A stretch of 31,046 nt of DNA from JAJZQD01 sp021847735 (GTDB taxonomy: Bacteria > Bacillota > Thermincolia > Thermincolales > UBA2595). The stretch spans positions 1-31,046 of the forward strand of contig DAHVYW010000115.1 in NCBI GenBank assembly GCA_027324025.1, read 5' to 3'. Shown in pieces: positions 7,761 through 15,575 of this stretch. The notes under the pieces are model-generated. The model made no database searches, had not been told where the DNA came from, and saw only the letters and a list, made by a program, of their open reading frames with translations. A program made the position numbers and the translations under genes. Every line of letters begins with the position of its first letter. The stretch's first letter is position 1.

Positions 7761-9203
7761 ATGAGCATGGAATTTGCCAAATTTTTTACACCGGCTCAAA
7801 TTGAACGGGTTCACGAGGCCTCGCTGGAAATCCTGGAGAGAGTAGGCTTGTTGGTTCGTAACGAAAAAGCCCGCGAGATTTTTGCTAAACATGGGTGTAA
7901 GGTGGATACCCACTCCGGGCTTACAAAAATTCCGCGGAAGGTGGTAGAAGAGTGCCGGAAGTCTTTCGTTCCCACTTATACCTTTACAGCCCGTGACCCG
8001 GAATTTGACGTGATTTTACCGGATAACAGGCCGGTTGTGGTTACGGGAAGCTCCGCGCCCAACATCATTGACCCCAAGACAGGCGAAGAAAGACGCGCCA
8101 CATCCGCTGATATAGCAAATATCGCTTATCTGATCAACGAACTGCCCGGTTTTGATGTTTTTTCTATTTCAACTCTGGCCAACGATGCCCCTAAAGGACA
8201 GTTCAGCCTATCCCGTTTTTACCCGGCTTTAAAAAACTGTAAAAAACCGGTCCGGAGCAACACCCCCACTATTGAAGACCTGGAACAGGTACTGGAAATG
8301 GGTGCGCTGATTGCCGGCGGCAGGGATGCCTACTTGGAACGCCCTTTTATTAACCATCATTACTGCCCGGTAGTTTCCCCGCTAACTATGGATGTAGAAT
8401 CTACCGAAGCGGTTATTTACCTGACCGAAAAAGGCCTGCCTGTTTACGGTACTGTCGTGCCCAATGCCGGGATGACAGCACCCATGAGCTTGATGGGCAC
8501 ACTGACCCTCGGTAACGCAGAATTCCTTGGGCTAAGCACCCTTATCCAGCTGATCAGGCCCGGAGCCCCCATGATTTACGCCGTCTTGTCCACCGTAGCC
8601 GATATGCGCTCCGGGAACTACGCTCCCGGGGCCATCGAGACAGGAATGCTGCAAATGGCCCATACTGAAATGGCCAGGTTTTACAATGTTCCGTCGGGCG
8701 GGTATATCGGCCTGACCAACGCTCACTCAAATGACGCCCAATCTGGGTACGAAACGGGTATGAATACCACAGCTGCTTTACTGGCAGGGGCTGACCTGTT
8801 CAATATGGGGGGGCTTTTGAGTACCCTGATGACCTTTGATTTCGCCAAGGCCGTTATTGATAATGAAGTCGCCTTAATGCTTAAACGAATTAACCGCGGT
8901 ATGGAGTTCAGCGAAGAAAACCTATGTCTGGACCTTATTGCTGAAGTGGGACCCCGGGGCAATTATATGGATATGGATCACACCATGGACAATATGCGCA
9001 CCGCTGCAGTGCTGCCAAAGGTGGCAAACCGGGAGATGCGCGGCCGCTGGGAAGACGAAGGTCGGCCTGATGCCCACGCCCGTGCCATGAAGGAAGTCGA
9101 AAGAGTTCTTTCCACAGAGAACCCTGCCAAATTTTCGCCGGAGCTTGACGCCAGGATTCGCGCTCATTTCCCCGGGCTGGTGGCAGGGGATGCCCGCTGG
9201 TAA
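7761..9203 (+). CDS. mttB-like: MttB-family (non-pyrrolysine) methylamine:corrinoid methyltransferase
   Basis: A 480-aa protein of the trimethylamine methyltransferase (MttB) superfamily, which moves a methyl group from a quaternary or tertiary amine to a cognate Co(I) corrinoid protein. Family stretches include FTARDPEFDVILPDN, GSSAPNIIDPKTGE, INHHYCPVVSPLTMD and GGYIGLTNAHSND. The whole frame reads through without an internal TAG, so it lacks the pyrrolysine codon of the methanogen trimethylamine enzyme and falls with the non-Pyl members, such as the glycine betaine methyltransferase MtgB. Length is normal for that group. It is followed by its probable partner corrinoid protein (9261) and a tetrahydrofolate methyltransferase (9930), a complete substrate-to-folate relay. 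The substrate could be glycine betaine, carnitine, proline betaine or another N-methyl compound. Confidence 0.93.
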   Translation: MSMEFAKFFTPAQIERVHEASLEILERVGLLVRNEKAREIFAKHGCKVDTHSGLTKIPRKVVEECRKSFVPTYTFTARDPEFDVILPDNRPVVVTGSSAPNIIDPKTGEERRATSADIANIAYLINELPGFDVFSISTLANDAPKGQFSLSRFYPALKNCKKPVRSNTPTIEDLEQVLEMGALIAGGRDAYLERPFINHHYCPVVSPLTMDVESTEAVIYLTEKGLPVYGTVVPNAGMTAPMSLMGTLTLGNAEFLGLSTLIQLIRPGAPMIYAVLSTVADMRSGNYAPGAIETGMLQMAHTEMARFYNVPSGGYIGLTNAHSNDAQSGYETGMNTTAALLAGADLFNMGGLLSTLMTFDFAKAVIDNEVALMLKRINRGMEFSEENLCLDLIAEVGPRGNYMDMDHTMDNMRTAAVLPKVANREMRGRWEDEGRPDAHARAMKEVERVLSTENPAKFSPELDARIRAHFPGLVAGDARW

Positions 9204-9260
9204 GGCTGCGAAATAAACTTAAAATAATTTAATTAACTATTGGCAAAGGAGAAGATAGAA

Positions 9261-9887
9261 ATGAGTATAAAAGATATGTTCGAAGCAGTTCTGGCATTCA
9301 AAGCAAACCGGGTAGTCGAACTGGTGAAGGAAGAAGTTGCCGGAGGAACCGAAATTTCCAGTATTCTTAATGACGGGCTCATAAGCGCCATGGATGAGGT
9401 CGGCAGGCGCTTTGCCACGGGTGAAATATTTGTGCCGGAGATGCTTAGGTCAGCTAAGGCTATGAAGGCCGGTCTGGAAGTTCTTAAGCCCTTTCTGTCA
9501 AGCTCTGATGCCCAATCAACGGGGACTGTCATCATTGGCACCGTCAAGGGCGACCTGCATGACATAGGAAAGAACTTGGTGGCTATGATGCTTGAGGGAG
9601 CGGGATTCGAAGTAGTTGATATCGGTTTTAATGTTGAGACAGAGGTGTTTCTGCAGACAGCCGAGGAAAAGAACGCTGACATCATCTGTCTATCCGCGCT
9701 TTTAACAACTACTATGCCTGCTATGGAAGCAGTCGTTGCCGCCGTCCGCGAAAAAGGGCTGAAATACAAATCTATGGTTGGGGGTGCCCCGGTCACTGAG
9801 GCCTTTGCCCAAGAGATTGGCGCCGATGGCTATGCAGTTGATGCCGCCGGAGCTGTGAAAATAGCCCGCGAACTTGTTTCGGTTTAA
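9261..9887 (+). CDS. mttC-like: Corrinoid methyl carrier protein of the MttB operon
   Basis: A 208-aa corrinoid protein carrying D-L-H-D-I-G (axial His near residue 100), SALLTTTMPAM and VGGAPVTEAFAQEIGADGYA. It should accept the methyl group from the MttB-like enzyme and donate it to the enzyme encoded at 9930. The ATG at 9261 is chosen because AAAGGAGA lies 8 nt upstream; the in-frame TTG at 9240 has no ribosome site. It is 57 nt after mttB and 42 nt before the next gene, all on one strand. Helical cap and B12 domain are full length. Confidence 0.94.
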   Translation: MSIKDMFEAVLAFKANRVVELVKEEVAGGTEISSILNDGLISAMDEVGRRFATGEIFVPEMLRSAKAMKAGLEVLKPFLSSSDAQSTGTVIIGTVKGDLHDIGKNLVAMMLEGAGFEVVDIGFNVETEVFLQTAEEKNADIICLSALLTTTMPAMEAVVAAVREKGLKYKSMVGGAPVTEAFAQEIGADGYAVDAAGAVKIARELVSV

Positions 9888-9929
9888 CCGGCCCGCTTCG
9901 ACCGGTATTAGTAACAGGGAGGAACAGTA

Positions 9930-10745
9930 ATGCTTATTGTAGGAGAGCTTATTAATGCAAGCCGCAAGCTAATCGCAGCGGCCATAGAAGCCCAGGACGC
10001 GGAGGCCATCAAGAAGGTGGCCAGGGACCAACGGGATGCCGGGGCGGATTACATCGATGTTAATGCCGGTATCTTTGTGCGCAAGGAGGCCGAATACCTG
10101 AAGTGGCTGGTACAAAATGTCCAGGAGGCCGCAGATACACCGTGCTGCATAGACAGTCCGGATCCAAAAGCTTTGGAGGCGGCGCTTTCCGTCCACAATG
10201 GGACTGCCATGATAAATTCTATTTCCCTCGAAAAAGAGCGGTATGATGCGGTGCTTCCTATTATAGCCGGCACCGGCCTTAAAGTTGTGGCCCTCTGCAT
10301 GAGTGATAAAGGGATGCCCCAGACCACGGAAGACAGGCTAAAAATTGCCGATGAGCTTATCAATGCGCTGGTTAGGAATAATGTATCTATTAGTAATATC
10401 TACGTTGACCCGCTGGTCCAACCTATTGCCACCTGTGACACCTTTGGGATAGAATTTCTCAATGCTATTGAAGCCATTATGACCGGGTTTAAAGGAGTAC
10501 ATACAATTTGCGGCCTTTCCAATATCTCTTATGGTCTGCCCAATCGAAAGTTTATGAACCGGGTTTTTGCCACTATGGCAGTAACTAAAGGCCTGGACGG
10601 CCTGATTGTTGACCCCCTGGAAAAAGAGATGGTTGCGGGACTGATAACCGCTGGGACACTTGCTGGCCGCGATGAGTTCTGTGCCAATTACCTTGATGCT
10701 TTTCGTTCCAACAAGTTTGATTTTTGTACCCCTTCTCGCCAGTAG
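9930..10745 (+). CDS. mtgA-like: Methylcorrinoid:tetrahydrofolate methyltransferase (pterin-binding, MtgA/MtvA type)
   Basis: A 271-aa pterin-binding TIM-barrel enzyme. Visible family features are VGELINASRK at the N-terminus, AGADYIDVNAG, CIDSPDP, MINSISLEKERY, NIYVDPLVQP and GLSNISYGLPNR. These resemble the folate-binding domain of methionine synthase, AcsE and MtgA. It would transfer the methyl from the corrinoid protein to tetrahydrofolate, feeding methyl-THF into the Wood-Ljungdahl pathway. Start ATG 9930 has GGGAGGAA just before it. It lies 42 nt after the corrinoid gene. Its presence means methyl groups go to folate rather than to coenzyme M, which fits a bacterium. Confidence 0.93.
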   Translation: MLIVGELINASRKLIAAAIEAQDAEAIKKVARDQRDAGADYIDVNAGIFVRKEAEYLKWLVQNVQEAADTPCCIDSPDPKALEAALSVHNGTAMINSISLEKERYDAVLPIIAGTGLKVVALCMSDKGMPQTTEDRLKIADELINALVRNNVSISNIYVDPLVQPIATCDTFGIEFLNAIEAIMTGFKGVHTICGLSNISYGLPNRKFMNRVFATMAVTKGLDGLIVDPLEKEMVAGLITAGTLAGRDEFCANYLDAFRSNKFDFCTPSRQ

Positions 10746-10820
10746 AGTAAGGGGCTGCTTTATATCAAAACCCGGCTCGCCGGCCACTTTTTGAAAAAAA
10801 CCTGGAAGAGGTATCATACT

Positions 10821-11444
10821 ATGGCTTTGGTGATGTTTGATTATGATGGTGTTATTGTGGATTCCGTAGACCTGTTTACTTCAGTTTTTATCATGGCATG
10901 CCGGGAAAACGGATTTGACAGGCTGACATCCCGGGATGACCTTCTGGCATTGTTTGATGGCAATTTTTATGAGACTATGAGGGACAGCGGTTTGGATAAC
11001 ACCAGGATTGATAAAATTTTAAGCACATACGAGACTAAAATGGAGGAGCACGTCGACGAAGTGGAACTCTTTGCCGGAATGGGAGAGGTACTGGAGAAGG
11101 TTTGTCAGGATAACACTGTTTACATCGTTACTTCCAACGTTTCCCATTTGGTTGCCAGGGTTTTGACCCGAAACGGCCTTACCGGTTTTAAGGATGTGCT
11201 GGGCGCGGAAAAAGACAAAAACAAGGTCAGGAAGATTCAAGGCGTAATGAGGCAGCACCCCCATTTACCGGCTTTCTTCGTAGGGGACACCAAGGGTGAC
11301 ATAATTGAAGGAAAAGAGGCGGGAGCATGTACAATAGGCGCCGCGTGGGGGTGGCATGGTGCCCTCAAACTGAGAGAATGTTTACCCGAGTACCTTGTCT
11401 ATTCGCCAGGGGAACTGGCTGACCTTTTTAGCCGGCAAGGATAG
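10821..11444 (+). CDS. HAD-family hydrolase (phosphoglycolate phosphatase-like)
   Basis: A 207-aa haloacid dehalogenase superfamily phosphatase. Motif I is FDYDGVIVDS (nucleophile D7, acid D9), motif II lies in IVTSN, and motif IV is VGDTKGDI. A helical cap sits between motifs I and II (subclass IA), as in Gph-like enzymes. ATG 10821 is preceded by GGAAGAGG at about 9 nt. It is the last gene of the demethylation operon, 75 nt after the folate methyltransferase. Together with the kinase at the head of the operon it suggests a phosphorylation/dephosphorylation step around the methylated substrate; a housecleaning role is equally possible. Confidence 0.86.
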   Translation: MALVMFDYDGVIVDSVDLFTSVFIMACRENGFDRLTSRDDLLALFDGNFYETMRDSGLDNTRIDKILSTYETKMEEHVDEVELFAGMGEVLEKVCQDNTVYIVTSNVSHLVARVLTRNGLTGFKDVLGAEKDKNKVRKIQGVMRQHPHLPAFFVGDTKGDIIEGKEAGACTIGAAWGWHGALKLRECLPEYLVYSPGELADLFSRQG

Positions 11445-11460
11445 AACTAACAGTTTATAG

Positions 11461-11489
11461 TTTACAAATTTGCCTAACTCTAATATAAT
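11461..11489 (+). promoter_or_regulatory. Promoter of the TPP riboswitch transcript
   Basis: TTTACA (11461-11466), 17 nt, TATAAT (11484-11489). Transcription would begin about 20 nt before the riboswitch aptamer, which matches normal riboswitch leaders. Confidence 0.6.
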
Positions 11490-11514
11490 GATTATCAAAT
11501 ATAATACATTTTTT

Positions 11515-11603
11515 GGGGAGCCGGGTGAACCTGGCTGAGAGGGTACCGCCAAAATGTACCGACCCTTACAACCTGATCTGGGTAATGCCAGCGTAGGGAA
11601 CAG
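11515..11603 (+). promoter_or_regulatory. TPP (THI-box) riboswitch
   Basis: Clear thiamine pyrophosphate aptamer: GGGGAGCC at the P1/P2 side, GGCTGAGAGGG, then ACCCTTACAACCTGATCTGG, TAATGCCAGCG and the closing TAGGGAA. All conserved blocks are present in order and spacing. A terminator-type hairpin follows about 40 nt later, so control is probably by premature termination. No thiamine biosynthesis or transport gene follows within the window. Confidence 0.93.
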
Positions 11604-11642
11604 CTTAAAAGCGTTAATTGATTTTGTATACGCGTTTAGCAC

Positions 11643-11676
11643 AAAAGGCTGCCTTACGGCAGCCTTATTATTTTGC
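11643..11676 (+). terminator. Rho-independent terminator after the TPP riboswitch
   Basis: AAGGCTGCC and GGCAGCCTT form a strong stem with a 3-4 nt loop, followed by ATTATTTT. It is probably the riboswitch expression platform. Confidence 0.75.
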
Positions 11677-11699
11677 AGGGAGCGGGGGCATCTGAGGTA

Positions 11700-11863
11700 A
11701 TGACTTATGTAAAAATCCACTACAGGCCGGAAGGGGTTTCTATGGATGAAAAACTGGCTAAATACAGGGAATAGAAGAAATTACCCCCAACAGATGTTTA
11801 AACAGTGGTTGTCAGCGGTGCTTCCGGGGCTGTCACTTTTATAAAGATTACTCTCTTAGTTAG
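11700..11863 (+). pseudogene. Frameshifted Cys-rich mini-ORF downstream of the riboswitch
   Basis: ATG 11700 starts a 24-codon frame ending at TAG 11772-11774. The -1 frame then continues from about 11768 to TAG 11861-11863 with a striking Cys-rich sequence: NRCLNSGCQRCFRGCHFYKD. Joined by one frameshift near 11766-11770 they give a protein of about 54 aa with C-x4-C-x2-C-x3-C spacing, which looks like a metal or Fe-S ligand set. I do not recognise the family. It may be a decayed gene, a sequencing error or two unrelated frames; the Cys-rich composition and its place right after a riboswitch argue for a once real gene. Confidence 0.45.
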
Positions 11864-11874
11864 GTATATGCAAA

Positions 11875-11904
11875 TTGACAAACCTCCCCGGCAAGGTGTA
11901 AAAT
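11875..11904 (+). promoter_or_regulatory. csoR promoter
   Basis: TTGACA (11875-11880), 18-nt spacer, TAAAAT (11899-11904). The start of transcription would fall in the GC palindrome just downstream. Confidence 0.65.
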
Positions 11905-11912
11905 AAATCAAA

Positions 11913-11929
11913 AGACCCCCGGGGGGTGG
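11913..11929. promoter_or_regulatory. CsoR-type operator before csoR
   Basis: ACCCCCGGGGGGT (11915-11927) is a GC-rich palindrome of the kind bound by copper-sensing CsoR repressors. It lies just after the -10 box, so the bound repressor would block initiation. It implies autoregulation of csoR. Confidence 0.6.
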
Positions 11930-11950
11930 ATAGTAAAAGGAGTTGCTGTT

Positions 11951-12223
11951 GTGGATAGGTCAGATAAATATAAAAAAGACCTTATGAATGGTCTAAAAAC
12001 AGTCGAAGGGCAGGTTCGCGGTATTGCCAAAATGGTGGAAGAAGATAGATACTGTGTGGACCTGCTTGTACAGCTTGCAGCCGTGAAGGCCAGGATAAAC
12101 AAAATGGGTTTGTCCATTATTGAATCCCACACAAGAGGTTGTGTAACGATGGCAATCAAAGAGGGCCGAGGAGACGAATATATCGAAGAACTTGTTGATA
12201 TTATTTCAAAATTTATAAAATAG
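11951..12223 (+). CDS. csoR: CsoR-family copper-sensing transcriptional repressor
   Basis: A 90-aa all-helical CsoR/RcnR-family repressor. The copper ligand set Cys35, His60, Cys64 (DRYCVD; ESHTRGC) is intact, which assigns it to the Cu(I) branch rather than the nickel, formaldehyde or persulfide branches. The N-terminal helix has the family stretch VEGQVRGIAKMVEED. The start is GTG 11951, with AAAGGAG about 8 nt upstream. Apo-CsoR binds GC palindromes and releases DNA on binding Cu(I). Matching operators occur before csoR itself and before copA, so it should control the downstream copper operon. Confidence 0.95.
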   Translation: MDRSDKYKKDLMNGLKTVEGQVRGIAKMVEEDRYCVDLLVQLAAVKARINKMGLSIIESHTRGCVTMAIKEGRGDEYIEELVDIISKFIK

Positions 12224-12263
12224 ATAATCCGGTTTCCTGAACATCGGAAGATTTTAATTTATT

Positions 12264-12297
12264 TGGCCTGAAAATACTCAGGCTTTTATTTTTACCT
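12264..12297 (+). terminator. Terminator after csoR
   Basis: GCCTGA and TCAGGC stem with a 6-nt loop followed by TTTTATTTTT. It separates csoR from the copA unit. Confidence 0.7.
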
Positions 12298-12301
12298 TTT
12301 A

Positions 12302-12334
12302 TTCGATGTTCAGCTTTAGCTGAACGAGTTCACT
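12302..12334. repeat. 33-bp partial copy of the 115-bp repeat
   Basis: Perfect match to the last 33 bp of both 115-bp repeats (the GTTCAGCT/AGCTGAAC hairpin and GAGTTCACT end). Only this hairpin is present; the other two are missing. It lies between the csoR terminator and the copA promoter, so this third hairpin is the minimal mobile or recognised unit. Confidence 0.8.
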
Positions 12335-12390
12335 ACATTGATTTATGTCTAGATGAGTAAATTAATGTCGAAGTATTTTAATAAAAGGTA

Positions 12391-12419
12391 TTGACAAGCT
12401 GTAGTAGAGGGGATATTCT
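12391..12419 (+). promoter_or_regulatory. copA operon promoter
   Basis: TTGACA (12391-12396), 17-nt spacer, TATTCT (12414-12419), with the CsoR-type palindrome immediately downstream. Confidence 0.6.
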
Positions 12420-12427
12420 AATATTAT

Positions 12428-12450
12428 ACACCCCCCAGGGGTGGGGGGCT
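12428..12450. promoter_or_regulatory. CsoR-type operator before copA
   Basis: ACACCCCCCAGGGGTGGGGG (from 12428) is an imperfect GC palindrome like the one before csoR and like known CsoR sites. It overlaps the expected transcription start of copA. Confidence 0.65.
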
Positions 12451-12503
12451 TGCCTGCGCCGGGATTTATTCGAACGAGGAACACTTAGAAGGAGGAGGTT
12501 TTC

Positions 12504-15053
12504 ATGGCAGAACATAGCAGTGCAACATTACCTGTGGAAGGCATGACATGTGCCTCATGTGTGGCCCATGTTGAAAAAGCTTTAAAAAACCTTCCCGGGG
12601 TCACAGAAGCGAAGGTCAACTTAATGAGCGGCAAAGCTGCTGTTATTTATGACCAAGGCAAAGTAGGAATACAGGACATGGTTAAGGCTGTTGAAGATAT
12701 TGGGTACCAGGTGGCACCAGATGAAATGTCTTTAAAAGTAACCGGGATGACCTGCGCTTCCTGTGTTAGTAAGGTAGAAAAGGCTATTAAATCTTTGCCT
12801 GGGGTAACCGGTGTAGTCCTTAATCTGGCCACTGAGAGCGCAACAGTCAAGTTTTTTCCCGGCGCGGTTGATAAATCTGCTGTCAAAAAGGCAGTGGAAT
12901 CCCTTGGATATGGTGTGGAGGAAAGGACAGATGCCCAATCGGAACTTGACCGGGAAAGACAGGCCAGGGAAGCAGAAATAAAAAAACAGAAGCGCAACAT
13001 GTGGTTGACGTGGCCGCTGGGGATTATCGCCATGGCAGGTACCATGAGGGAAATGCTTGGTCTGGAAAACATTATTCCCGCATGGTTGGCCAACAACTAT
13101 TTCCTTTGGGCAATAACTACTCCCGTTGTTGTATTGGGTGGATGGCAGTTCTTTGTCAAGAGCTGGAATGGATTAAAACGCGGTATTACAGATATGAACC
13201 TGCTGTATGCGACGGGAATCGGCGCTTCCTATGGGATTGCTGTAATCAACACTATATGGCCGAATGCCGGTTTTGGCGGGCCAAAGGCTACCTTCTACGA
13301 ATCAGCGGCCTTATTGACAGCATTCATCGTACTTGGCCGTTACCTGGAAGCCCTTACCAGGGGCCAAACATCAGAAGCTATCCGTAAACTCATGAGCCTG
13401 CAGGCCAAAACGGCCAGAGTGCTGCGAAATGGCCAAGAACTTGAAATCTCTGCTGAAGAAGTGGAGATTGGAGATATTGTTACCGTACGGCCCGGTGAGA
13501 GCATCCCGGTTGACGGTAAGGTAACCGAAGGCTACTCGGCAGTTGACGAATCAATGATTACCGGTGAAAGTATCCCTGTGGAAAAAAGAGATGGTGATGA
13601 AGTAATCGGCGGGACCATCAACAAAACCGGCGCATTCAAGTTTGAAGCTACCAAAGTTGGCAAGGATACGGCACTGGCCCAGATTATCCAACTTGTTGAA
13701 AATGCCCAGGGTTCGAAGGCCCCCATTCAGAAGATTGCAGACGTGGTGGCTGGGCACTTTATTCTGGGGGTACATTTACTGGCTCTTACAGTCTTTGGGT
13801 TCTGGTTTTTCCTAGGGTTCAACCTCTGGTTTACCCCGAACAGCACATTCCTGCTTTCGACTTCTTCCCTGGGAAGCATAGGAGTATTTGGTTTCGCTAT
13901 GCTGATGAGCCTTACCGTTCTGGTTATTTCCTGCCCATGTGCAGTTGGGCTGGCTACACCCAGTGCCATAATGGCAGGTTCGGGCAAGGGGGCAGAAAAC
14001 GGTATCCTCTTTAAGGGTGCTGAGGCTATCGAAACTACTTCCAAACTAAATGCTATTGTGTTTGATAAAACCGGCACATTAACCAGAGGCGAACCTTCGG
14101 TTACTGATGTCATATCTACGGGCAATTTACCGGAGAATGAGATTTTACGACTGGCTGCGGTAGCCGAAAAGAATTCTGAGCACCCGCTGGGCGAAGCCAT
14201 AGTCCGGGGAGCAGAAGAAAAAGGGCTGGCTGTCGATATGGCTGCGTCATTTAATGCTATTCCGGGCTACGGTATTGAAGCCGCATTTGAAGGTAAGACT
14301 GTCTTATTGGGTAACCGTCGGCTGATGCAGCAGCGCAATATTGACATAAGCGCATATCTAAAGCAGGTTGAGGACTTGGAGAGTCTTGGGAAGACCGTTA
14401 TGTTCACGGCTGTTGACAATCGGTTTGCCGGCCTGGTTGCGGTGGCGGATACTCTCAAGGAGAGTTCGGTGGAGGCTGTGCACCGGCTTAAGGAAATGGG
14501 AATCAGGGTTGGTATGATTACAGGGGATAACAGGCGAACAGCCGAGGCTATTGCCAAACAGGCGGGTATCGACCATGTAATGGCAGAGGTGCTGCCTGAA
14601 GATAAAGCCAACGAAGTAATCAAACTCCAAAAACAGGGAAACAAAGTAGCCATGGTGGGTGACGGAATTAATGACGCTCCGGCCCTGGCTCAGGCCGATG
14701 TTGGTATTGCTATCGGAAGCGGTACCGATGTGGCCAAGGAAACCGGTGATGTTATCCTCATCAAAGGAGACCTGCGTGATGTGGTTTCAGCCATCGAAGT
14801 CGCCAAAGCCACTATGGGTAAAGTGAAACAGAACCTCTGGTGGGCCTTCGGTTATAACACTCTGGGTATTCCCATCGCGGCAGGACTCATTTACCCTTTT
14901 ACCGGATGGATTGTAAGTCCGCAGCTGGCGGCACTGTTCATGGCTTTAAGTTCATTCTCTGTTACTATGAACACGCTTTTGCTTAAAGGGTTTGTGCCGT
15001 CCATGAAAAAACACCGGAACAGTGCTCATCCTGCGAATGAGGCGACAGTCTAA
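12504..15053 (+). CDS. copA: Copper-exporting P1B-type ATPase CopA
   Basis: An 849-aa Cu(I)-exporting P-type ATPase. Two N-terminal heavy-metal domains (residues ~5-70 and ~75-140) each carry GMTCASC. Membrane helices follow, then the actuator TGES loop, the ion-binding SCPCAVGLATPS motif in TM6, the phosphorylation site DKTGTLTRG, the SEHPLG motif, GDNRRTAEA and GDGINDAPAL. Length is normal for a two-HMA CopA. Start ATG 12504 has GAAGGAGGAGG upstream. It pumps cytoplasmic Cu(I) outward across the cell membrane using ATP. It is the first gene of a copper operon under CsoR, 14 nt before a small membrane protein gene. Confidence 0.97.
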   Translation: MAEHSSATLPVEGMTCASCVAHVEKALKNLPGVTEAKVNLMSGKAAVIYDQGKVGIQDMVKAVEDIGYQVAPDEMSLKVTGMTCASCVSKVEKAIKSLPGVTGVVLNLATESATVKFFPGAVDKSAVKKAVESLGYGVEERTDAQSELDRERQAREAEIKKQKRNMWLTWPLGIIAMAGTMREMLGLENIIPAWLANNYFLWAITTPVVVLGGWQFFVKSWNGLKRGITDMNLLYATGIGASYGIAVINTIWPNAGFGGPKATFYESAALLTAFIVLGRYLEALTRGQTSEAIRKLMSLQAKTARVLRNGQELEISAEEVEIGDIVTVRPGESIPVDGKVTEGYSAVDESMITGESIPVEKRDGDEVIGGTINKTGAFKFEATKVGKDTALAQIIQLVENAQGSKAPIQKIADVVAGHFILGVHLLALTVFGFWFFLGFNLWFTPNSTFLLSTSSLGSIGVFGFAMLMSLTVLVISCPCAVGLATPSAIMAGSGKGAENGILFKGAEAIETTSKLNAIVFDKTGTLTRGEPSVTDVISTGNLPENEILRLAAVAEKNSEHPLGEAIVRGAEEKGLAVDMAASFNAIPGYGIEAAFEGKTVLLGNRRLMQQRNIDISAYLKQVEDLESLGKTVMFTAVDNRFAGLVAVADTLKESSVEAVHRLKEMGIRVGMITGDNRRTAEAIAKQAGIDHVMAEVLPEDKANEVIKLQKQGNKVAMVGDGINDAPALAQADVGIAIGSGTDVAKETGDVILIKGDLRDVVSAIEVAKATMGKVKQNLWWAFGYNTLGIPIAAGLIYPFTGWIVSPQLAALFMALSSFSVTMNTLLLKGFVPSMKKHRNSAHPANEATV

Positions 15054-15067
15054 AGGAGGGTTTGCTT

Positions 15068-15274
15068 ATGAATGAACATAATGAGGGCAAGGTATCAGTA
15101 GTCAGTGCTTTTTGGTATATCGGAATTTCCCTGGCTTTGGCCCTGGCATTTTTCCTCGTCACCAGTGGCTATGAACGGGTTGCCAGGTACGGCGGTTCAA
15201 TATGGGTATTTATCCTGAGCATGATTATTACTATGCCTCTGATTATTCCATGGATCAAGAAAAAATACGAGTAA
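15068..15274 (+). CDS. Small two-helix membrane protein of the copper operon
   Basis: A 68-aa protein. A polar N-terminus (MNEHNEGK) is followed by two hydrophobic helices (about residues 12-30 and 40-60) and a basic tail IPWIKKKYE. The ATG at 15068 fits the AAAGGAGGG site at 15053-15061; the in-frame TTG at 15062 sits on top of it. I do not recognise a family. It sits between copA and the His-rich protein, so it is probably an accessory to copper export or membrane insertion. Confidence 0.75.
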   Translation: MNEHNEGKVSVVSAFWYIGISLALALAFFLVTSGYERVARYGGSIWVFILSMIITMPLIIPWIKKKYE

Positions 15275-15300
15275 TTAAATGTTAGAAAGGGGGGATCAAC

Positions 15301-15537
15301 TTGGCGAATATTCTGCAAAACTATGGCCCCTGGTTGTTGTTCGGAGTAATGATGCTGTTCATGATGCGAAAAGGAGGCTGCTGTGGCGGTCATGGCGCAC
15401 ATGAAGGTCATGGAGGGCATGGTAGTCATAATGGGCACGAGGTCCAGGATGACAATGACAACCGGCCGAACGCCGGCAGCAATGATAAGGGGTCAGGCAA
15501 GGATAAGGAGGGCTCGGTCAACAGGAGTTGCCATTAA
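15301..15537 (+). CDS. Small membrane-anchored His/Gly-rich protein
   Basis: A 78-aa protein starting with TTG at 15301 (AAAGGGGGGATC upstream). One hydrophobic helix (residues ~8-22) leads to a metal-rich segment GGCCGGHGAHEGHGGHGSHN (two Cys, many His). A hydrophilic tail ends in C-H. It resembles DUF2933-like small proteins often found in copper or heavy-metal clusters. It probably binds copper at the membrane, for storage or handover between CopZ, CopA and the outside. Function is inference from composition and operon position. Confidence 0.78.
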   Translation: MANILQNYGPWLLFGVMMLFMMRKGGCCGGHGAHEGHGGHGSHNGHEVQDDNDNRPNAGSNDKGSGKDKEGSVNRSCH

Positions 15538-15575
15538 AGACAGATATTGTGAAATTAATTTATGGAGGTGATATT

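Noticed and set aside
7761..9203. Pyrrolysine (in-frame TAG) MttB
   Set aside because: The frame has no internal TAG over the full family length, so pyrrolysine is not used.
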